Source of the DNA: a virus
DNA length: 62,054 nt
Direction: 5' to 3' (one strand)
Virus record (IMG/VR): IMGVR_UViG_3300020430_000015
Coordinates: 1-62,054 of that record
This document shows, in pieces, positions 55,868 to 62,054 of the stretch. The notes beneath the pieces were generated by a model that searched no databases, was not told the DNA's origin, and saw only the letters and a program-made list of their open reading frames with translations. Position 1 is the first letter of the stretch. The number at the start of each line of letters is the position of its first letter. The translations under genes were made by a program, and so were the position numbers.

Positions 55868-57282
55868 AGCAAGTGTCCTATTTCTGGAAATATGTTTTTA
55901 GCATTTACACCACGTATTGCATCTAACTTATTGACATATTCTTTGAAACCTGGCAATAGAAATGAATTATCTTTCTGATTCATATGTGCCAATACAGCCT
56001 CCCAACGACGCCAACCATATGGATTATTTTTCCAATACTCATCGTCTTTTCTATAATTGTGCCATAGCCAATCTTTAAATTCTAAAAATCTTTCTTGTAC
56101 TTCTTGTTTGTCTTCTTTGGGTAATATTTGTATGCTTAAAAAAGTTGGTATGTACAATAAGTGCATATTAACAAGTCCACCTCCCATTTGCACATCGCCA
56201 GGCACTGTGCCTAAATTTAATTTTTTAAATCCACTTTCTACTTTCCATTTCATAAAGTCAGGCAAATGTTTTACATTAAAAATTTGTATAGCAGTTGCTA
56301 AACTAGTTTGTATATTGTCTGGAGTGTTATCTAACATCTGTAAATTTTTTTCAACAATATCCCATTTAGTAGGAAACCTTATATATTCATCACGTTCTTT
56401 TATTGCATCCATACTCACAGCAAATTTAACTTTTTTAAATTTACTCCATAATTCAATTAAATCTTTGTCGACTAATATTCCATTTGAATTGTAACGCAAT
56501 AATATTTTGTCTTGATAGCCTTGTCTGATTATTTCTTCAATAAATTTTTTGTGTTCTTTTATCATTAAAGGTTCACCACCAGCAAAATAAACTTGTTTAA
56601 GTTTAGGAATTTGTTTATACATCTCTTCCCAGAACTCAGGCTTTTCATGCCAGAAGTTATTAAATTCTTTCTTATCCCATTGAAGTTGATCCTTCACGTG
56701 TTTATCTTTTAATTGTGGCATTAATTCTTTCCAATCTTTTACCCATTTACTACTGTCGTGGGGTGAACACATTACACATTTTATATTGCAAGTATGACCT
56801 AATCTTAAATCTAAATATAATAAATCCTCTGGCACAGTTCCATCTTCTTTGGTTTGCTGTATTAATTCAGGAATATCTACACCATCTTTATACCATGTGC
56901 CTGTTTCCCATACACGTTTACTAACAACGCCAACTTTTTCTTCTTCAAAGCATTTACTACAACTAGAAGGTATTTGTCCTTTCAACATTGTGGTTCTTAC
57001 ACTTTTCATATACGCATTATTCCAAGCACTCATAGGAGTATCTTTTCCGAAGTTTGCAGGCGTGCCATCTTCCTTTTTGATTATTCCTACTTCATGGTCG
57101 GAACCTGCACCACTGGCGTTTGCTGAACAGCACAATCTCATATCTCCGTTAGGTCTTGTAGCAAAATGTATCCAAGGCAATATACAAAAAGTAGGACTAC
57201 CTGACACAGATTGCAATTCTCTTTGCCATTTACCTAATTGTGTATCCTCAGGATTGATCCAATATTCTTTATTGTCCGACAT
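55864..57282 (-). CDS. Radical SAM enzyme with N-terminal cysteine module (type B, minus strand copy)
   Basis: A 472-aa protein. N-terminal module: PTFCILPWIHFATRPNGDMRLCCSA, then CSKCFEEE; core motif CNIKCVMC near residue 170; YFAGGEPLM near 245. The same domain order as the gene at 52731. A 'CNIKC..C...D.SKW' context, also seen as 'CNLKC..C...DS.QW' there, is shared. It overlaps the SGNH gene by 14 bases. Substrate unknown. Confidence 0.86.
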   Translation of the reverse strand: MSDNKEYWINPEDTQLGKWQRELQSVSGSPTFCILPWIHFATRPNGDMRLCCSANASGAGSDHEVGIIKKEDGTPANFGKDTPMSAWNNAYMKSVRTTMLKGQIPSSCSKCFEEEKVGVVSKRVWETGTWYKDGVDIPELIQQTKEDGTVPEDLLYLDLRLGHTCNIKCVMCSPHDSSKWVKDWKELMPQLKDKHVKDQLQWDKKEFNNFWHEKPEFWEEMYKQIPKLKQVYFAGGEPLMIKEHKKFIEEIIRQGYQDKILLRYNSNGILVDKDLIELWSKFKKVKFAVSMDAIKERDEYIRFPTKWDIVEKNLQMLDNTPDNIQTSLATAIQIFNVKHLPDFMKWKVESGFKKLNLGTVPGDVQMGGGLVNMHLLYIPTFLSIQILPKEDKQEVQERFLEFKDWLWHNYRKDDEYWKNNPYGWRRWEAVLAHMNQKDNSFLLPGFKEYVNKLDAIRGVNAKNIFPEIGHLL

Positions 57283-57892
57283 TTAATATCCTATACATTT
57301 TTTCTGCCACAGCATTATTACTTTCCTGTCCAGGGTGCATATCATCTGTTGCTTTATCATATATTGTTATTCCATCATTGTGCCAATTACTGACATTTAT
57401 AAAATCAATTTTATGCCTTTCCAATTCATTTGGCGTGGCAGGATAATGAATATATCTTACGCCTAATTTATTTAGATGCAAATCTGCGTGTTGAATGTTA
57501 AACCAAGATTTCATTGCATAATCTTTTTCATCTAAAAATTCTACCCATTTGCGTTCCTGATGTGTTTTATTCCATGGCCCTAATCTGTCTCTGAATAATG
57601 GAAACTTATGTTGATTATTAAACAACATATCTCTTACAAAATGACTCCACATTATTATTACAATATCATCTTTTTTGAAATCAAATTTTAATATGGTGTA
57701 TAAAATTTCCATATTACTACTTCCAGGAAATGATTTGTTTACAAGTTCCATTTCAAGTTTGTTTGCTAATGTTTGTGCCCATCCTAATTTACTAGGTTTG
57801 AGATGATGGAATTGATTGAAGAACCAATTTTTACAATCTTCTAATCCAGTTCCATATGTATAAGAACAGCCAAACGTAATTAATCTTTGCAT
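57269..57892 (-). CDS. SGNH/GDSL-type hydrolase
   Basis: A 207-aa protein starting MQRLITFGCSYTYG, with the nucleophile Ser10 in a GCSYT block. LVNKSFPGSSNMEIL (block II Gly), VIIMWSHFVRD in the block III position and DDMHPG near the C-terminus (the Asp/His pair) complete the SGNH layout. The start was chosen at the ATG with GGGGAG seven bases before it; the longer form has none. SGNH enzymes remove or transfer O-acyl groups, often on glycans. It overlaps both neighbours, in a coupled operon. Confidence 0.75.
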   Translation of the reverse strand: MQRLITFGCSYTYGTGLEDCKNWFFNQFHHLKPSKLGWAQTLANKLEMELVNKSFPGSSNMEILYTILKFDFKKDDIVIIMWSHFVRDMLFNNQHKFPLFRDRLGPWNKTHQERKWVEFLDEKDYAMKSWFNIQHADLHLNKLGVRYIHYPATPNELERHKIDFINVSNWHNDGITIYDKATDDMHPGQESNNAVAEKMYRILNVGQ

Positions 57893-58701
57893 TGATTTTC
57901 TCCCCATTGTCGTTCTTTACACCAGAAACATTTTCCGCACACAGGCACGGGCGACCCTGGCACATATGTCTTGTAATCTAAGTCTCCAAAGATTTCAGGA
58001 TATGTGTCTCGATCACCTTCACAACTTCTAGTAAGATTGAATAGGTCCATTATGCCTAATTTTTTAAATTGAGCAACTATCCAATCCTTCTGTACATATG
58101 TGAACGGGTGACAAGCATAGCCGCCCATGTGTGGTTTGATGAGTTTTTCTAAAGTCTTATCACCAATAGTATCTATTAAAACATCTCTGTCTAATAGCCT
58201 CTCATCAAATTCTTTGTCAGGATTCTTGGTCACACCGCAAAACCAAGCATCCAATTTTTCTGTGTGAGCCACGTATTCTGCGTGTGCTCTTAATTCTATC
58301 TGGTTACCGCTTTTAAGTTTTCCATATTCGTCCATAATGTTTGGACCTTTTGATCCCCATTCTAAATCTGGGGCAATAAAATTTTCGTGTCTTGTGAACT
58401 TAATTGTTGGAAAATTATCAACTAACCAATGGTATACATCTAAACTGTTTTGTTTTTGCCAAGGTCTAGTTTTCCAACATCTAATATTTGTAATAATGTG
58501 AACTTCGGATGTATAAAGTTTTTGTGTGATAATACTGCAAAGCAACACTGCCATCAAGGCACTGTCCGCTCCACCACTCAAACTGATGCCAACCTTTTGC
58601 CATCTTTCAGAAAATGGAAATATTACTCCATTTATCTCATGGAGAATATTTTTGTAGAGACTAGTTTGATAAACTGCTTTTATGTGTTCATAATCTGGCA
58701 T
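57880..58701 (-). CDS. PP-loop ATP pyrophosphatase with QueC-like zinc site
   Basis: A 273-aa protein of the N-type ATP pyrophosphatase fold. SLSGGADSALM has the PP-loop at residues 42-47. The C-terminus has CGKCFWC (Cys 255, 258, 261) and Cys271, an arrangement as in QueC-type enzymes; SCEGDRD comes before it. QueC makes 7-cyano-7-deazaguanine; other PP-loop enzymes make amides, thiolate RNA or adenylate acids. Radical SAM partners are present, but none is a visible QueE and no QueD or FolE is seen. The start is 13 bases after a late box. It is the first gene of the operon. Confidence 0.8.
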   Translation of the reverse strand: MPDYEHIKAVYQTSLYKNILHEINGVIFPFSERWQKVGISLSGGADSALMAVLLCSIITQKLYTSEVHIITNIRCWKTRPWQKQNSLDVYHWLVDNFPTIKFTRHENFIAPDLEWGSKGPNIMDEYGKLKSGNQIELRAHAEYVAHTEKLDAWFCGVTKNPDKEFDERLLDRDVLIDTIGDKTLEKLIKPHMGGYACHPFTYVQKDWIVAQFKKLGIMDLFNLTRSCEGDRDTYPEIFGDLDYKTYVPGSPVPVCGKCFWCKERQWGENQCKD

Positions 58702-58713
58702 AATTGGACATTA

Positions 58714-58723
58714 ATATTTATCG
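58714..58723 (-). promoter_or_regulatory. Late promoter CGATAAATAT for PP-loop operon
   Basis: On the minus strand the ten bases are CGATAAATAT, identical to those before fibre paralogue 3. The box ends 13 bases before the ATG, so the leader would be very short. No Shine-Dalgarno is seen in it. Confidence 0.55.
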
Positions 58724-58761
58724 TGTTTAAGTACGCACATTTTTTTTCCGATAAGTACAGT

Positions 58762-59439
58762 ATGTTGGAAAGAATCAATACCAAAATAGACGCCAAATCC
58801 ATTTTTGATATCACCAAACAGTTACCGCCAGGTAAGAATGTTTTGAATAAACCCACTGGTGATTTCTTTTATGATGAATGGAAACTTGAAGATAAGTGGT
58901 TAGGCACACCTGTAGATGACCTTTTAGGTAAATTACCTAATCATGGTGAGGCAAGAGTGATTGTTTTATCTCCAGGACAAAGTTATTGTGCCCATGCTGA
59001 CATAGATGATAGGTGGCACGTTACACTAGATGCTGAAGAAAGTTACCTAATTGATTTAGAACACAATAAAAATTACAAATTAGAAGTTGATAACGAAGTT
59101 TATGAGATGGATTCGGGTAGAATCCACACAGCAACCAACTTTGGCTTCAAACCACGATATCAGTTGGTTATACGCAAATTACTGAAAAGGCATCAATTGC
59201 AAGAGCCTACTAATTGCACAATTGAATTAATAGACCCACCATACAATGTAAGATATCTTTTTGATAAAAGTTTCTCTATCTTATTAAACAAATTAGAAAA
59301 AGAAGGAAAAATTAATAATTTTAGACGCACTAATAATAATTCTATAGCATTAGATATAGAAAAAGAAGAAATAAAACAATTACTTGATTTAAAAAACACT
59401 TGTGGTTTCCAATACAAAATAATTTATGGAAAATTTTAA
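58762..59439 (+). CDS. 2OG/Fe(II) hydroxylase-like protein with C-terminal extension
   Basis: A 225-aa protein. The double-stranded beta-helix signature is YCAHADIDDRWH (HxD at His78/Asp80), RIHTATNFGFKPRYQLVIR (distal His122, Arg132 or 138). A C-terminal ~75 residues (VRYLFDKSFSILLNKLEKEGKINNFRRTNNNS) is a separate helical part. The start is taken at the ATG in the divergent gap; anything upstream is antisense to the PP-loop gene. It overlaps the next gene by 14 bases. Substrate unknown. Confidence 0.72.
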   Translation: MLERINTKIDAKSIFDITKQLPPGKNVLNKPTGDFFYDEWKLEDKWLGTPVDDLLGKLPNHGEARVIVLSPGQSYCAHADIDDRWHVTLDAEESYLIDLEHNKNYKLEVDNEVYEMDSGRIHTATNFGFKPRYQLVIRKLLKRHQLQEPTNCTIELIDPPYNVRYLFDKSFSILLNKLEKEGKINNFRRTNNNSIALDIEKEEIKQLLDLKNTCGFQYKIIYGKF

Positions 59440-60046
59440 AAATTTTTACAAATTTAAGGGAGGACTCGCTGTGACGAATATGCTTTACGAACCTCTTGTT
59501 AGCAACAACAAAAAAATTTTCTGCATGAACTGGAATGTAAATGAATATTTTGACAACGCAGAAATGACAGAAGAATTATACAACTTTTGGTTTAATCAAG
59601 AGTTAAAATATCTGTTGCATTTAAGCAACAAAAAATATATTCCTGAAATATTATTAATTGATACAAAAAAACGTATCATAGAATTTAAATGGTATAATAA
59701 AAATCTTAATGTTATGATAGAAAACAACACAATCAACAAAGTTAAGAATTGGCAAAAGAAAATAAAAGCAATTAAAGATGATTTGGAGAAGGATAACATA
59801 TTCAAAATTAATATGTACCCACACACTTTCTATTTTGACGATGATGACAATGCATACATAATGGATCTCTATGGTTGTACAGACAAGCACACAAGATATT
59901 TGGACACAAAATATCTAAAACCTCTAATAAGAACTAATAGATTTGATAAATTTATAATAAACGACCAATTAGACACACACGAATTGTATAATGAAACTAT
60001 TAAAACTAACTATGCAGAATGGCCGGGAGATTTTTTAAATGCTTGA
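59426..60046 (+). CDS. Unknown 206-aa protein, possible kinase-like fold
   Basis: The protein has FNQELKYLLHLSNKKYIPEILLIDTKKRIIEFKWYNKNLNVMIE, then a helical stretch and INMYPHTFYFDDDDNAYIMDLYGC. This order resembles small protein-kinase-like or aminoglycoside-phosphotransferase-like proteins, in which an N, a hydrophobic strand and IMD (the DFG-like Asp) follow the catalytic loop. A catalytic Asp of the HRD type is missing or changed. The assignment is tentative. It overlaps genes at both ends. Confidence 0.6.
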   Translation: MENFKNFYKFKGGLAVTNMLYEPLVSNNKKIFCMNWNVNEYFDNAEMTEELYNFWFNQELKYLLHLSNKKYIPEILLIDTKKRIIEFKWYNKNLNVMIENNTINKVKNWQKKIKAIKDDLEKDNIFKINMYPHTFYFDDDDNAYIMDLYGCTDKHTRYLDTKYLKPLIRTNRFDKFIINDQLDTHELYNETIKTNYAEWPGDFLNA

Positions 60047-60575
60047 GTTTGTAGGTAATTGTAATCATATCCTTAATTGGAATGAAATAATAAATGAAGT
60101 AAAAGATCAAGAAGGTAAGTGTGCCTGCAAGTATCTACCTGTGTCAGAAGTGCCAGAACTAAAAGAAATTAATGATGCACTGGGCAAATACTGTCAACCA
60201 TCTATAGAATGGATCAACTATTACCCAGGCAAAGAGTTTTCAATGGAGGTAGCAGAGAAGTTTGGAGAATTTGTTGGTGCTCCTAGAATGATTAAGAGTT
60301 GGATATCTAAAATATATCCTGGAAAGACTGCACCATGGCATTGGGATTGGGACGTTGACTGGAAGAAATACACAGAACAAGGCAATCCTGTAAGATTCAC
60401 AGCAATGATTAATGAACCTGCACCAGGACACGTGTTTATTGTAGGTGATGAAGCATTGTATAATCAGAAACAAGGAGATGTTCACAAGTGGCCTGACTTT
60501 AAATCATATCATGGCGGAACTAATTGTGGACTTGTACCTAAATTTAATTTTAATTACTTGGCATACTCAGAATGA
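60039..60575 (+). CDS. 2OG/Fe(II) hydroxylase-like protein, tandem copy 1
   Basis: A 178-aa protein with KTAPWHWDWD (HxD at His101/Asp103) and SYHGGTNCGLVPKFNFN (distal His158, Asn/Gly block). The next gene has the same order (PWHWDTQD; AWHAGSNCGQNPKYIFN), a tandem duplication. The spacing between the two His-containing blocks is about 57 residues in both. A small single-domain oxygenase is likely. Substrate unknown. Confidence 0.72.
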   Translation: MLEFVGNCNHILNWNEIINEVKDQEGKCACKYLPVSEVPELKEINDALGKYCQPSIEWINYYPGKEFSMEVAEKFGEFVGAPRMIKSWISKIYPGKTAPWHWDWDVDWKKYTEQGNPVRFTAMINEPAPGHVFIVGDEALYNQKQGDVHKWPDFKSYHGGTNCGLVPKFNFNYLAYSE

Positions 60576-61126
60576 AACAATACATAGGAAATTGTAGTGA
60601 TGTGATAGACTGGAATGCAGTTGTAGACAGTGTTGCTAATTCTAAACCAGCATATCAAGGACCAAGACACACACGAAATGATGACCTGCCTGGCATAAAA
60701 GAGATCAGTGAAGCATGGGACAAGGCAGGATACACACTGGCATCAGATGGTGGCACAGTTGGTTGGGATATGTGTATACCCGAAACTAACTTTGATAGAA
60801 GTGTTGTGGATAAATTTTCTGATTATGTAGGTGTTGATGTGTTAAGTTGTTGGGTAAGTGTAATACATCAAGGATATCATGCTCCATGGCATTGGGACAC
60901 ACAGGACAACGAAGAAGAATTAAAGAAGTTAGGTGCTATTGAAAGATTTCATGTGCATATGCAGGACACACGTCCAGGACATATACTAATTGTTGAAGAT
61001 GATTTGTACTACAACGCAAAACAAGGTGATGTATACAAGTGGCCAGATAGAAATGCATGGCACGCCGGCAGTAATTGTGGACAGAATCCAAAATATATTT
61101 TTAACTTCTTCGGAACAAAGAGATGA
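60572..61126 (+). CDS. 2OG/Fe(II) hydroxylase-like protein, tandem copy 2
   Basis: A 184-aa paralogue of the preceding gene. HxD is His107/Asp109 in APWHWDTQD; the distal His164 is in NAWHAGSNCGQNPKY; GHILIVEDDLYYNAKQGDVYKWPD matches GHVFIVGDEALYNQKQGDVHKWPD of copy 1. Both start with an IGNC/VGNC....DW/NWN segment. ATGA overlap with copy 1 and overlap with the next gene indicate coupled translation. Confidence 0.74.
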   Translation: MKQYIGNCSDVIDWNAVVDSVANSKPAYQGPRHTRNDDLPGIKEISEAWDKAGYTLASDGGTVGWDMCIPETNFDRSVVDKFSDYVGVDVLSCWVSVIHQGYHAPWHWDTQDNEEELKKLGAIERFHVHMQDTRPGHILIVEDDLYYNAKQGDVYKWPDRNAWHAGSNCGQNPKYIFNFFGTKR

Positions 61127-61677
61127 AAATATTAATTACAGGACATACTTCACCTATGGGCAGTGCCTTATACGAACATTATAAATTAATGAACGAAGTG
61201 CTAGGTGTAAGTAAAAATGAAGGGTTTGATTTTACAAAAGGTGATCATCTAGATCAAATTGTAGATATGGCTTTAGCGAGAGATGTATTTCTAAATGTCG
61301 CACACGTAGATACTGCACAATCAACTCTAATGATGAAATTAAAACAACGCTGGAGTCCAGAAGCACCATTACGTAAAGTTATCACTGTAGGATCATTGGC
61401 AACAAAAGTCGATAAAAAATTATTAGAGCAGGTTAATATTGACAAGCAATATCTTAAAGATAAACATCACATAGATGCAGTCAGCAACGCAATAACAAAT
61501 GAAAAGCCATTTGGCGAACAGTTACATTTTACTCTTGTGCGTGTTTTAAACTACGGTGAAAAAACAGGTGACCGAGCAGGAGAACCTACTTGTAGTGTAG
61601 AGGATATCTGTAGAACTTTTGATTATATTATAAATGAACCTATGTATATAGGTAAGTTAGATATTCGACGTAATTAA
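61123..61677 (+). CDS. Short SDR-like NAD(P)-binding protein
   Basis: A 184-aa protein with the nucleotide-binding start ILITGHTSPMGSALYEHYK, a TGxxxxxG pattern like the SDR/epimerase family. The body has VAHVDTAQSTLMMKLKQRW, VITVGSLATKV and TLVRVLNYGEKTG, in the order of an SDR with NxA-like and active-site strands. No YxxxK pair is clear, and the protein is short compared with the usual 250-300 aa. Activity is uncertain. Its 3' end overlaps the opposite gene by four bases. Confidence 0.65.
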   Translation: MKILITGHTSPMGSALYEHYKLMNEVLGVSKNEGFDFTKGDHLDQIVDMALARDVFLNVAHVDTAQSTLMMKLKQRWSPEAPLRKVITVGSLATKVDKKLLEQVNIDKQYLKDKHHIDAVSNAITNEKPFGEQLHFTLVRVLNYGEKTGDRAGEPTCSVEDICRTFDYIINEPMYIGKLDIRRN

Positions 61678-62054
61678 TATTCAGATAGATTATCAATACC
61701 TAATTGTTTACGAAACTTGTCTGTAAACACACAATCAATTCTTAGGCCATATTCCTGTTCAGCATTTACTTCGCCGCCATGCCAGTCTTGATCATTCCAA
61801 AATGCGGCATTAGAATTAATGTATACTTTGTTTTGCTTTTCAGGATCCCATATATAGAATCCTCTTTTTGTGTTGTGTCTTATGTGTATGAATTCATTCT
61901 TGTGTCCACTGTACCCCTGATTGTCTCCATGTTTGCCATCAAGATCTCTATGTTCAAAAGGTTTACCGTCGTGTTCACAATGGAAGAATATCACTCTGCC
62001 TATGCTTTCTATGATGCCCGTGTTTACTAATTCTTTTATCCAGTTTACTAAACC
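61674..62054 (-). CDS. 2OG/Fe(II) hydroxylase-like protein, 5' end missing
   Basis: The reading frame is open to the right edge, so the start is outside. The visible 126 residues begin GLVNWIKELVN. They contain FFHCEHDGKPFEHRDLDG (HRD as the HxD motif), KNEFIHIRHNTKRGFYIWDP, NDQDWHGG (distal His) and YGLRIDCVFT (Arg after the distal His). This is a likely fifth 2OG-type oxygenase in the window. A GTG at 61992-61994 would be an alternative start but would remove part of the fold. Confidence 0.6.
   Translation of the reverse strand, partial: GLVNWIKELVNTGIIESIGRVIFFHCEHDGKPFEHRDLDGKHGDNQGYSGHKNEFIHIRHNTKRGFYIWDPEKQNKVYINSNAAFWNDQDWHGGEVNAEQEYGLRIDCVFTDKFRKQLGIDNLSEY

Noticed and set aside
47437-58701. 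RiPP-type peptide natural product cluster (radical SAM/SPASM plus precursor)
   Set aside because: No short precursor-like ORF with leader and repeated core was found beside the radical SAM genes, and no peptidase or exporter is present. It remains possible that a virion protein is the substrate.
57880-58701. Complete 7-deazaguanine DNA modification pathway (QueC/D/E, FolE, DpdA)
   Set aside because: Only the QueC-like zinc motif fits. The radical SAM proteins have CxxxCxxC motifs with auxiliary Cys regions rather than the QueE form, and no FolE, QueD or transglycosylase is in the window.
58450-58761. Longer form of the hydroxylase gene starting upstream
   Set aside because: It would be read antisense through the PP-loop gene and past the divergent promoter region; the protein begins sensibly at 58762.

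Overview
The window is part of the genome of a T4-like myovirus, most likely a marine one. Evidence for the T4 type: portal gp20, recombination nuclease gp46/gp47, late sigma factor gp55, and a baseplate run in T4/cyanophage order (gp48-like, gp53, hub proteins, gp5 spike, PAAR tip, gp25, gp6, a giant gp7-position protein), followed by tail-fibre genes. The DNA is AT-rich and almost fully coding. No photosynthesis gene, tRNA, integrase, insertion sequence or CRISPR array was seen. Low GC, giant structural genes and an alternative oxidase instead of photosynthesis genes suit a phage of a marine heterotroph such as SAR11, but the host is an inference.

Layout. 1-5052 (minus): tape-measure-like protein, portal, two small or accessory genes and the start of a prohead-core gene. 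5145-6935 (plus): gp26-like baseplate/tail-assembly gene whose C-terminal part lies in the -1 frame behind a slippery run, then a HemD-like protein. 6936-11652 (minus): gp55, gp47, gp46, a small basic protein, a GIY-YIG nuclease and a small ORF. 11733-43292 (plus): baseplate and fibre genes, including one 4,896-codon gene of 14.7 kb. 43302-54915 (plus): fourteen tightly packed accessory genes behind a near-consensus sigma70 promoter: two pairs of GT-A-like glycosyltransferases, a SAM methyltransferase, an alternative oxidase, a 2OG/AspH-type hydroxylase, four radical-SAM enzymes and unknowns. 54905-58701 (minus): an overlapping four-gene operon (PP-loop ATPase, SGNH hydrolase, two radical-SAM enzymes) behind a late-type promoter. 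58762-62054: three more 2OG-type hydroxylases, a kinase-like protein, an SDR-like protein and a fourth, partial hydroxylase on the minus strand.

Regulation. AT-rich late boxes of the form [C]AATAAATA or CGATAAATAT precede structural operons. Host-like TTGACA-17-TATAAT promoters precede gp55, gp47 and the accessory operon. The gp55 promoter and the late promoter of the baseplate operon overlap on opposite strands.

The most unusual part is 43.3-62 kb: six radical-SAM proteins, five 2OG-oxygenase-like proteins, four GT-like proteins, a PP-loop ATPase, an SGNH hydrolase and an alternative oxidase. The density of sugar-, peptide- and small-molecule-modifying enzymes suggests a phage-encoded biosynthesis or modification pathway of unknown product. 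Two radical-SAM subfamilies are arranged as mirror-image pairs meeting tail to tail.
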